From an uncultured Actinomycetes bacterium (GTDB lineage Bacteria; Actinomycetota; Actinomycetes; Nanopelagicales; Nanopelagicaceae), in assembly GCA_903897475.1 (NCBI GenBank), contig CAIUBS010000043.1, positions 1-15,197 on the forward strand: DNA of 15,197 nt. The letters are read 5' to 3'. The notes beneath the pieces are model-generated. The model did no database searches and had not been told where the DNA came from. It was given only the letters and a program-made list of their open reading frames with translations. Shown piece by piece: positions 6,267 through 12,445 of the stretch (positions are counted from its first letter, which is position 1; every line of letters begins with the position of its first letter). Both the position numbers and the translations under genes were made by a program.

Positions 6267-7121
6267 CTATCGCTTTCTTGCACTGGTAAATCTATCTCTA
6301 CCAGTAAGGTCAGCATGGGTTTGTGGTAATTTGAAATCTTCCTTTAGCGCTTGCTTAATCAGATCAGATTGATTCTCATGATGCTCCATAATTAAAATCC
6401 CATCTGACTTTAATAATCTTGCTGCGGCTTCTATAAATAACTTGGGAACTTGCATGCCATCTACTTTTCCACCGCGTAATGCAATCTCAGGTTCAAAGTT
6501 TTCAACTTCCTTGGGAAGTGATTCATCATTAGGAATATATGGCGGATTTGCAACTACTAAATCTGCCTTAACTCCAGGAAGAGCAGTTTGAACATCTTCG
6601 ACTACAACACGAATTGGTAAATCGTATTTTGCAATGTTTTTGTTTAAAAATTCTGAAGCTTTCTCTGATTTCTCAACAGCAACAACTGAAACCTTTAAAT
6701 TCTTAAGGGTTGCTTCAGTTGCAATCGCTATTGATATTGCACCACTTCCTGCGCCAAGATCAACAACACTCTTTGCCACATCTTTATCCTCAGCCGAGCT
6801 TAAGAAGCCAATTGCTCGATCTACTAACAATTCAGTCTCTGGCCTTGGAATTAATACTCCTTCACCGACTTCTAAATCTAGATATCTAAATGGTGCACTA
6901 CCAGTTATGTATTGAACAGGACGACCTAATATGCGCTGGCTAAGTAAATCGTTATATTCATTAGTAATTTTTTGCAATTGCTCATCTGCTATTTCTAAAC
7001 CTTGGCTATGTATTTCCTTGCGAGAAACACCAAGAAGGTGAGCCAAAAGAATTTCAGCGTCAACTAGTGGAATCTTATTCTTCTCAAATTGAGTAAATGC
7101 AGATCTTAACAACTCTTTCAA
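6267..7121 (-). CDS. prmC: Release-factor glutamine methyltransferase PrmC (HemK)
   Basis: SAM-dependent enzyme that N5-methylates the glutamine of the GGQ motif in release factors; its substrate RF1 is encoded immediately upstream. Seen: an N-terminal helical domain (1-75) with ILLAHLLGVSR, IPRPETE (91-97), the SAM loop DLGAGSGAISIA (121-132), acidic E150 at the end of strand 2, and the catalytic NPPY (192-195) in VVANPPYIP. The length of 284 residues is normal. The start is TTG at 7121, which overlaps the prfA TGA stop by 4 nt (TTGA). Homologues begin with the same RxAFxxFEKxxI pattern, and AGG lies 6 nt upstream, which supports this rare start. Its TAG or TAA end lies 5 nt before the next ATG. 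Confidence 0.95.
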   Translation of the reverse strand: MKELLRSAFTQFEKNKIPLVDAEILLAHLLGVSRKEIHSQGLEIADEQLQKITNEYNDLLSQRILGRPVQYITGSAPFRYLDLEVGEGVLIPRPETELLVDRAIGFLSSAEDKDVAKSVVDLGAGSGAISIAIATEATLKNLKVSVVAVEKSEKASEFLNKNIAKYDLPIRVVVEDVQTALPGVKADLVVANPPYIPNDESLPKEVENFEPEIALRGGKVDGMQVPKLFIEAAARLLKSDGILIMEHHENQSDLIKQALKEDFKLPQTHADLTGRDRFTSARKR

Positions 7122-8197
7122 GAGTTACCTGCTGTTAATTTTGCGGTTCTATCAGCATCAATTAATGATTGGATTACGGCCTCCAAATCACCATTCATAA
7201 CTGCATCTAGATTGTTAGCTTTGTAATTTACGCGATGATCACTCAATCTATTTTCTGGAAAGTTATAAGTTCTAATTCGCTCACTTCGATCTACAGTTCT
7301 GACTTGGTTTTTTCGTTCTGCAGCAGCTATTCGTTCAGCCTCTTCTTGGGCGGCGGCCAGCATGCGAGCACGCAAAATTCGAAGAGCTGACTCTTTGTTT
7401 TGTAATTGACTCTTTTCATTTTGGCATGAAACCACAATTCCAGTAGGTACATGGGTAATTCGCACTGCAGAATCAGTGGTGTTAACGCTCTGCCCGCCAG
7501 GTCCTGATGAACGGTAAACATCAATTCTAAGATCATTCATATTTATATCTACATCAATCTCTTCTGCCTCTGGCAAAATTAAAACTCCTGCTGCAGAGGT
7601 ATGAATTCTTCCCTGCGATTCAGTCTCAGGCACGCGTTGGACTCTATGAACTCCGCCTTCAAACTTTAACTTGGCATATGGAGTTTGTCCTGGCTTTGCC
7701 ACACCCTTTGATTTAATCGCTACTGACATATCTTTGTAGCCACCCATGTCACTAGGGGTAGTGTCTATAACTTCAATTTTCCAACCCTGCTTTTCAGCAT
7801 AGCGTGAGTACATTCTAAAAAGATCTCCCGCAAAAATTGCAGACTCATCACCACCTGCGCCAGCTTTAATTTCCATGATTACATCTCGATCATCATTTGG
7901 GTCTCGTGGAAGCAATAACTCTTCAAGTAATTCTGCAGCTTCATCTTTACTTTTTTCTAAAGCTGCAAGTTCAGATGCAAATGCAGGATCTGATTCGGCT
8001 AACTCTTTTCCAGCATTAAAATCATCTTCGGCTAATTTATAAGCACGATAGCCAGCAATTACTGGTCCAAGCTGGGCGTATCGCTTGCCTAAGGATCTAG
8101 CTTTGTTTTGGTCACCATGAATTGCTGGATCTGCCATTTGAGCCTCTAGTGATTCGTATTCAGCAAGCAACTCATTAACTTTTGCAAATCTTTCCAT
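7118..8197 (-). CDS. prfA: Peptide chain release factor 1 (RF1)
   Basis: Recognises UAA and UAG stop codons and triggers release of the finished peptide on the ribosome. Visible: the helical domain 1 (1-100), the conserved KAGAGGDESAIFAGDL block (111-126), the codon-reading tripeptide P190-E-T192 in RVPETESQGRIHTSAAG, which marks RF1 rather than RF2 (SPF), and the catalytic GGQ at 234-236 in SSGPGGQSVN. The length of 359 residues is standard. ATG 8197 has the excellent ribosome site GGGAGG (8209-8204), 6 nt away. It starts 33 nt after the U-run of a strong terminator and heads a tightly packed run that includes prmC, the enzyme that methylates Q236. Confidence 0.98.
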   Translation of the reverse strand: MERFAKVNELLAEYESLEAQMADPAIHGDQNKARSLGKRYAQLGPVIAGYRAYKLAEDDFNAGKELAESDPAFASELAALEKSKDEAAELLEELLLPRDPNDDRDVIMEIKAGAGGDESAIFAGDLFRMYSRYAEKQGWKIEVIDTTPSDMGGYKDMSVAIKSKGVAKPGQTPYAKLKFEGGVHRVQRVPETESQGRIHTSAAGVLILPEAEEIDVDINMNDLRIDVYRSSGPGGQSVNTTDSAVRITHVPTGIVVSCQNEKSQLQNKESALRILRARMLAAAQEEAERIAAAERKNQVRTVDRSERIRTYNFPENRLSDHRVNYKANNLDAVMNGDLEAVIQSLIDADRTAKLTAGNS

Positions 8198-8230
8198 TTA
8201 CATCCTCCCTTCTTGTTATAAAACTAAATT

Positions 8231-8277
8231 AAAAAAGAGAGCACACAACATCTTTTGGATGTTTTGTGTGCTCTCTT
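8231..8277 (-). terminator. Strong intrinsic terminator after rpmE
   Basis: On the transcript strand, 8 nt after the rpmE stop, AAGAGAGCACAC pairs perfectly with GTGTGCTCTCTT (12 bp, 8277-8266 with 8246-8235). A further 7-bp inner stem (bases 8265-8258 region with 8252-8247) is offset by a 2-nt bulge, and the loop is CAAAA. The hairpin runs straight into TTTTTT (8236-8231) and then TTAATTT. This is a textbook rho-independent terminator. Confidence 0.93.
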
Positions 8278-8285
8278 AACGAAAA

Positions 8286-8510
8286 CTACTTGGTGCCGGT
8301 TTTATCGGCCTTTCCGAAGCGCTCTTGGAACTTAGCTACTCGACCACCGGTATCTAGAATTCTTTGCTTTCCTGTGTAGAACGGGTGGCATACTGAACAT
8401 ACTTCCACGTAAATTGAACCATTCTCTTTTGTGCTACGGGTTGTGAAAACTTCACCGCAACCACAAGTAACTTTAGTTTCTACATACTGTGGGTGAATCT
8501 CGTTCTTCAT
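8286..8510 (-). CDS. rpmE: Ribosomal protein bL31, zinc-binding (C+) type
   Basis: Small protein of the large ribosomal subunit that bridges to the small-subunit head. Four cysteines in the zinc pattern CxC...CxxC (C16, C18, C38, C41) identify the zinc-containing form. The typical KNEIHPQYVETKVTCGCG start, HPFYTGKQR and the DTGGRVAKFQERFGK end are all present in 74 residues. AAGGAG lies 5 nt upstream of the ATG at 8510. It follows rho, as in most Actinobacteria, and is closed by the strong terminator at 8231-8277. A promoter candidate lies in the spacer behind rho. In other actinobacteria a zinc-free L31 paralogue is often controlled by Zur; none is visible here. Confidence 0.98.
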   Translation of the reverse strand: MKNEIHPQYVETKVTCGCGEVFTTRSTKENGSIYVEVCSVCHPFYTGKQRILDTGGRVAKFQERFGKADKTGTK

Positions 8511-8565
8511 ATTTCTCCTTGATTATTACTGGATCAAATCTTCATTTTGAAAATTTGTGAACCAG

Positions 8566-8584
8566 TAGTACTAGTGAAGTACTA
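8566..8584 (-). repeat. Inverted repeat in the rpmE leader
   Basis: A perfect 7-bp stem, TAGTACT pairing with AGTACTA around a 5-nt loop, lies 56 nt upstream of the rpmE start. No U-run follows, so it does not look like a terminator for rho. If the promoter at 8595-8622 is real, it would form near the 5' end of the rpmE mRNA. It could be an mRNA-protecting hairpin, a protein site, or chance. Confidence 0.4.
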
Positions 8585-8594
8585 GAGGGGTGTA

Positions 8595-8622
8595 AGAATA
8601 ACTAAAGTTGTAAAGCGGTCAA
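8595..8622 (-). promoter_or_regulatory. Promoter candidate for rpmE
   Basis: In the 125-nt spacer between rho and rpmE the minus strand reads TTGACC (8622-8617), 16 nt, TATTCT (8600-8595). The -35 matches TTGACA at five of six positions and the -10 matches TATAAT at four of six. Transcription would start near 8588, giving a leader of about 78 nt with the 8566-8584 hairpin near its 5' end. This is the best promoter-like sequence in the window, but it is called by eye. Confidence 0.4.
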
Positions 8623-8635
8623 AATTTACGCTTAA

Positions 8636-10255
8636 TTACCCCTCGTTATTTTCCTTATTTGAAGATCCACTACCACTTGGTGAATCTCCACCCGTAGTTG
8701 TCTTTTGAATCTGCAGTAGGAACTCAACATTTGACTTAGTTCCCTTCATTTTCTCAAGTAACAATTCAAGTGCTTGTTGTGGTTCAAGCGCATGCAATAC
8801 TCGACGCAAACGCCAAACAATACTCAACTCTTCAGTACCCATAAGAATCTCTTCTTTTCTGGTACCAGATGCAACTACATCTACTGCTGGGAAAATTCGC
8901 TTATCTGCAAACTTACGATTGAGAATAAGCTCCATGTTTCCAGTTCCTTTAAACTCTTCGAAAATAACTTCATCCATCTTCGAACCAGTATCAATTAGTG
9001 CAGTTGCCAAAATAGTTAGTGAGCCGCCATTTTCAATATTTCGGGCGGCACCAAAAAACTTCTTTGGTGGGTAAAGGGCTGCTGAATCAACACCACCAGA
9101 AAGAATTCGACCAGATGCTGGAGCGGCAATGTTATAAGCGCGGCCTAAGCGGGTAATTGAATCTAGTAACACAACTACATCATGTCCTAATTCAACCAAT
9201 CTCTTTGCACGTTCGATAGCCAATTCAGCAACGGTTGTGTGGTCATCAGCTGGACGATCAAAGGTTGAAGCAATTACTTCACCCTTAACTGATCTTTGCA
9301 TATCAGTTACCTCTTCAGGACGCTCATCTACTAACACCACCATTAAGTGACACTCAGGATTATTAGTAGTAATCGCATTTGCAATTGCTTGTAGCACCAT
9401 AGTTTTTCCAGCTTTAGGTGGTGAAACAATAAGACCACGCTGACCTTTTCCTATTGGAGAAATCAAATCAATTATTCGTGTGGTTAATATGTTTGGTTCT
9501 GTTTCAAGGCGTAAACGCTCTTGCGGATACAAAGGAACTAATTTTGCAAAATCAACACGCTCTTTTGAATTTTCTGGTTCTACACCATTAATAGTTTCAA
9601 CTCTTACCAGTGCATTAAATTTTTCTCTACGCTCACCCTCTTTAGGCTCACGGACAGAACCAGTAATTACATCACCCTTGCGCAAGCTATATTTTCTAAC
9701 CTGCTGCAATGAAACATAAACATCATTTGGTGAAGGAAGGTAGCCACCAGTTCTAATAAATGCATAGCTATCTAAAATATCTAGAAGTCCACCGACTGGC
9801 AGTAATACATCATCTGGCCCAATTACGATTTCACGCTCTTCACGGTGCCCGCGGTCTCGGTTGCGATCACGCCCACGATCACGCCCACGATCACGGCGAT
9901 GGTCCCTGCCTCCAAATCGGCGATTGTCGCCTCGATCTGAATCAGAGTAGTTATTAGATGAATTATTTGCATTACTTACAGAGTTATCAGCTCCAGAATC
10001 ATTTGATTCAGATTCTGAATTATTATTTCGATTGTTTCGATTGTTCTGTCGTTCCATACGACGAGCCTCTCGTTCATTTTTTGCAGCCTCACGATTGGCT
10101 GCTTGCAGGTCTCCTATAGCTTGGACCAAATCTGCTTTTTTAAGTGTGGTGGCATTTTCAATCCCTAGTTGCGCAGCAACCTTCTTCAGATCACCTAATG
10201 CCATATCTACTAACTCAACGGCATCTGCGCGAGTAGTTTTTTTCTTTTCTACCAT
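8636..10255 (-). CDS. rho: Transcription termination factor Rho with Asn/Arg-rich insertion
   Basis: Hexameric RNA-dependent ATPase that ends transcription at non-translated RNA. Domains in order: an N-terminal Rho-N helical domain (8-55); a disordered insertion (about 60-140), first Asn/Ser/Asp-rich, then Arg/Asp/Gly-rich; the cold-shock-like RNA-binding domain with LDSYAFIRTGGYLPSPNDVYVS (161-182); and the ATPase with Walker A SPPKAGKT (278-285), catalytic glutamate in VDERPEEVTDM (309-319), Walker B VVLLDS (361-366) and the Q/R-loop SGGVDSAALYPPKKFFGAARN (386-406). The C-terminal tail (520-539) is Ser/Gly/Asn-rich. At 539 residues it is longer than E. coli Rho (419) because of the insertion, as is common in Actinobacteria. 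ATG 10255 has only a weak ribosome site (AAGAAATAG). Confidence 0.98.
   Translation of the reverse strand: MVEKKKTTRADAVELVDMALGDLKKVAAQLGIENATTLKKADLVQAIGDLQAANREAAKNEREARRMERQNNRNNRNNNSESESNDSGADNSVSNANNSSNNYSDSDRGDNRRFGGRDHRRDRGRDRGRDRNRDRGHREEREIVIGPDDVLLPVGGLLDILDSYAFIRTGGYLPSPNDVYVSLQQVRKYSLRKGDVITGSVREPKEGERREKFNALVRVETINGVEPENSKERVDFAKLVPLYPQERLRLETEPNILTTRIIDLISPIGKGQRGLIVSPPKAGKTMVLQAIANAITTNNPECHLMVVLVDERPEEVTDMQRSVKGEVIASTFDRPADDHTTVAELAIERAKRLVELGHDVVVLLDSITRLGRAYNIAAPASGRILSGGVDSAALYPPKKFFGAARNIENGGSLTILATALIDTGSKMDEVIFEEFKGTGNMELILNRKFADKRIFPAVDVVASGTRKEEILMGTEELSIVWRLRRVLHALEPQQALELLLEKMKGTKSNVEFLLQIQKTTTGGDSPSGSGSSNKENNEG
9865..9895. repeat. 12-bp tandem repeat inside rho
   Basis: The unit GATCACGCCCAC (plus strand) occurs twice exactly at 9865-9876 and 9877-9888 and continues as GATCACG to 9895. 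It encodes the RGRD repeats of the Rho insertion in frame (12 nt = 4 residues). This is the likely slippage-prone core through which the arginine block grows or shrinks, and it is locally much richer in G+C than the rest of the gene. Confidence 0.75.
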
Positions 10256-10287
10256 CTATTTCTTGCCATTCTTTCTGATTTTTTATT

Positions 10288-10316
10288 CGTATAAGAATCA
10301 CCCGCAAAAAATTATT
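10288..10316 (-). promoter_or_regulatory. Very weak promoter candidate for rho
   Basis: On the minus strand TATACG (10293-10288) could be a -10 box about 35 nt in front of the rho ATG. The position 17 nt further upstream reads AATAAT, a poor -35, but A/T tracts immediately upstream might compensate. rho is separated from thrB by 148 nt, unlike the overlapping thr genes, so an own promoter in this spacer is likely even though its exact place is uncertain. Confidence 0.2.
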
Positions 10317-10320
10317 TTTG

Positions 10321-10340
10321 TTTGGGATTTTTTGGGATTT
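10321..10340. repeat. Two exact tandem copies of a 10-bp unit upstream of rho
   Basis: TTTGGGATTT occurs twice back to back (10321-10330, 10331-10340) and is followed by TTT. The result is two T6 runs (10328-10333 and 10338-10343) spaced exactly one helical turn, with another T5 run at 10315-10319. Phased A/T tracts of this kind bend DNA. The repeat lies 65-85 nt in front of the rho start and could also be a paired protein-binding site. Confidence 0.6.
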
Positions 10341-10344
10341 TTTG

Positions 10345-10363
10345 CTGTCGCACTTTCCGACAG
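10345..10363 (-). other. Hairpin in the thrB-rho spacer
   Basis: CTGTCG and CGACAG form a 6-bp GC-rich stem with a 7-nt loop. On the transcript strand it is followed by A-runs, not U-runs, so it is not an intrinsic terminator for thrB. It may belong to the rho leader or mark the 3' end of the thr mRNA. Confidence 0.35.
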
Positions 10364-10383
10364 GTATTAATCTACCACAATAG

Positions 10384-10411
10384 GTCGATATTGCGAAAAG
10401 TCGCTATTGCG
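10384..10411. repeat. Direct repeat at the thrB stop codon
   Basis: GTCGATATTGCG (10384-10395) and GTCGCTATTGCG (10400-10411) match at 11 of 12 positions, with starts 16 nt apart. The second copy overlaps the thrB stop codon (TAG at 10406-10404). It may be a recent local duplication; no function is evident. Confidence 0.5.
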
Positions 10412-11354
10412 CCCCAGTTTTTGCGATAGCTAGCTTCATTGCCGTAAAGCCAGGGGCAAGGGCTGGAACTTGGTCGATCTCATCTTCACTATTTGCATAT
10501 AGAACCAACACTGATGGACCTGCTCCAGAAACAACAGCAGCAAGACCGGCTCCCCTTAGTTTTTCAACCAGTGCGATGGTCTTTGGCATTGCAGATTGAC
10601 GATAACTCTGATGAAGCAAATCTTGTGTTGCTGTGAATAGTAAATCTGGGCGCTCAGCAAGTGCATGAACTAGTAACGCAGAGCGGGAGGAATTAAGCAC
10701 GGCATCTTGGTGAGAAATGCTCTCAGGTAATAACTTGCGAGCTTTTGCAGTTGCTAATTGATTTTCTGGAATTAAAAGCAGAGCCTTAATTCGATCATCT
10801 ACTTTCAAACTAACAGCTCTTCCAATATTTTTACTCTCACCTGTTGAAACTATTGATTTCTCAATCCAAGCAATAGTTGCACCACCATGAAATGCGGCTG
10901 CAACATTATCAGGGTGACCTTCTAACTCAGTTGCTAGTGTTATCAAATCATCATCACTCATATATTGCTCACCAGTTAGAACTAATGACCTGGCAAGTGC
11001 CAAGCCTCCAACTATCGCACTAGCTGATGAGCCAAGGCCTCGCCCATGCGGAATTACATTTAAAGCTCTTAGTGCAATGCCCTTTGGTTTAGCGCCCATG
11101 TGCTCAAAACCTTTAAGCATGGATTTGATAACCAAATTTTTGGCGTCTTTCTTAACCTCATTTGCACCTTCACCACTTACATCGACATCAAAATTTGGTT
11201 CATCTAATATTTGAGCTGCATATCGATCACGTAATTCTAAAGCTAGTCCAAATGAATCAAACCCTGGTCCAATATTTGCACTACTCGCAGGAACGCTAAC
11301 CTGTGCCATTGTCGCTTTAAAAGTTAGTCCGCTATTGACTTTTCGAATTGCCAC
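10404..11354 (-). CDS. thrB: Homoserine kinase
   Basis: GHMP-family kinase that phosphorylates L-homoserine with ATP, the penultimate step of threonine synthesis. Visible: VPASSANIGPGFDSFGLAL (21-39), the ATP-binding loop PHGRGLGSSASAIVGG (102-117), EGHPDN (145-150) with the catalytic-site residues, and VSGAGPSVLVL near the C-terminus. The 316 residues are close to the usual 300-310. The start taken is GTG 11354, which overlaps the thrC TAG by 1 nt (TAGTG). An in-frame ATG at codon 16 (11309), just ahead of the first conserved block, is an alternative, and neither has a strong ribosome site. It is the last gene of hom-thrC-thrB. Confidence 0.95.
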   Translation of the reverse strand: MAIRKVNSGLTFKATMAQVSVPASSANIGPGFDSFGLALELRDRYAAQILDEPNFDVDVSGEGANEVKKDAKNLVIKSMLKGFEHMGAKPKGIALRALNVIPHGRGLGSSASAIVGGLALARSLVLTGEQYMSDDDLITLATELEGHPDNVAAAFHGGATIAWIEKSIVSTGESKNIGRAVSLKVDDRIKALLLIPENQLATAKARKLLPESISHQDAVLNSSRSALLVHALAERPDLLFTATQDLLHQSYRQSAMPKTIALVEKLRGAGLAAVVSGAGPSVLVLYANSEDEIDQVPALAPGFTAMKLAIAKTGAQ

Positions 11355-12445
11355 TACTTAAGACCAATCACTTTTGCAGCTTTCTTCAAATCAACTGGAA
11401 TTACGATTGGTTTTCCAGCAGAATTTAAAACCCACTGCACATCTTTAAGTCCATTTCCAGTTACTGTTACAACAATAATTTGACCTTTAGGTAGTTTTCT
11501 TTGTTCTTTCTTTTTAATAAGTCCAGCTAAACCTGCAGCACTAGATGGTTCAATAAATACACCCTCTTTAGCCGCCACCAATCTATAAGCGCTCAATATT
11601 TCCTTATCAGTTACTGAATCAATTAGACCTTTAGATCCAACTTGCGCAGCAACTGCTTGATCCCATGAGGCTGGGTTTCCAATTCGAATTGCGGTGGCAA
11701 TAGTTTCGGGATTTTTTACAATTTTATTTTTAACAATTGGCGCAGCACCTGCTGCTTGAAATCCCCACATCATGGGCAAACTTCTTGCAAGTCCTGCCTT
11801 CTTATACTCCTGATAGCCCTTCCAATATGCAGTTATATTTCCAGCATTTCCAACTGGCATTACATGTATATCAGGTGCAGTTTTTAACATATCTATTACC
11901 TCAAAAGCTGCGGTTTTTTGCCCTTCAATTCTAAATGGATTTACTGAGTTCACTAATGAGACTGGATAATTTTCAGACAAATCCTTAGCTAATGTTAGGC
12001 AATCATCAAAGTTACCTTTTACTTGAAGTAGTACCGCACCATGAGCAATTGCTTGAGCCAATTTACCCATAGCTATTTTTCCTTGCGGTACTAGAACTAC
12101 AGGCTTCATACCAGCTTTTGTTGCATACGCAGCAGCCGATGCACTGGTGTTACCAGTTGAAGCACAAATTACAGCTTTCGCGCCCTCTTCAGCCGCTTTT
12201 GAAATAGCCATAGTCATACCACGATCTTTAAATGATCCAGTTGGGTTTGCACCTTCTACCTTTAACCAAACCTCATTTGCCAATAATTTAGAAAAATACT
12301 CTGCATGTACAAGTGGAGTTCCACCCTCACGCAAAGTAATTATTGGTGTTTGATCAGTTACTGGCAGCCAATTTCTATACTCATTAATAACACCTTGCCA
12401 TTGATGAGCACCTGATTTTTTTCCAAATAGTTTTCCTAGTGCCAT
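11354..12445 (-). CDS. thrC: Threonine synthase
   Basis: PLP enzyme that turns O-phosphohomoserine into threonine. K73 in GANPTGSFKDRGM forms the Schiff base. Further blocks are ICASTGNTSASAAAYA (93-108), the phosphate-binding VGNAGNITAYWKG (198-210), and IEPSSAAGLAGL and TGNGLKD near the end. The length of 363 residues matches the short actinobacterial form rather than the approximately 430-residue E. coli form. ATG 12445 overlaps the hom TAA by 1 nt (TAATG), so the two are probably translated in a coupled way. The product of thrB, encoded next, is its substrate. Confidence 0.97.
   Translation of the reverse strand: MALGKLFGKKSGAHQWQGVINEYRNWLPVTDQTPIITLREGGTPLVHAEYFSKLLANEVWLKVEGANPTGSFKDRGMTMAISKAAEEGAKAVICASTGNTSASAAAYATKAGMKPVVLVPQGKIAMGKLAQAIAHGAVLLQVKGNFDDCLTLAKDLSENYPVSLVNSVNPFRIEGQKTAAFEVIDMLKTAPDIHVMPVGNAGNITAYWKGYQEYKKAGLARSLPMMWGFQAAGAAPIVKNKIVKNPETIATAIRIGNPASWDQAVAAQVGSKGLIDSVTDKEILSAYRLVAAKEGVFIEPSSAAGLAGLIKKKEQRKLPKGQIIVVTVTGNGLKDVQWVLNSAGKPIVIPVDLKKAAKVIGLK

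Noticed and set aside
7327..7536. A second minus-strand open frame of 69 codons inside prfA.
   Set aside because: It overlaps the GGQ region of RF1 in another frame; its translation shows no family features and prfA is intact over this stretch.
8215..8220. TATAAC on the minus strand just before prfA, a good -10 look-alike.
   Set aside because: Transcription from it would begin near 8208, inside the GGGAGG ribosome site at 8204-8209, and no -35 box lies at a suitable distance. It is probably just AT-rich spacer.
9861..9900. Short repeated units in the rho region considered as a possible CRISPR-like or mobile-element repeat.
   Set aside because: The 12-bp unit stays in frame with rho and encodes the Arg-rich insertion; there are no spacers and no flanking target-site duplications.
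10032..10370. Open frame of 112 codons on the plus strand across the rho start and its leader.
   Set aside because: It is mostly antisense to the rho N-terminal and insertion codons, has an Arg/Ser/Phe-rich translation with no recognisable motif, and lacks a credible ribosome site. The rho frame is certain.
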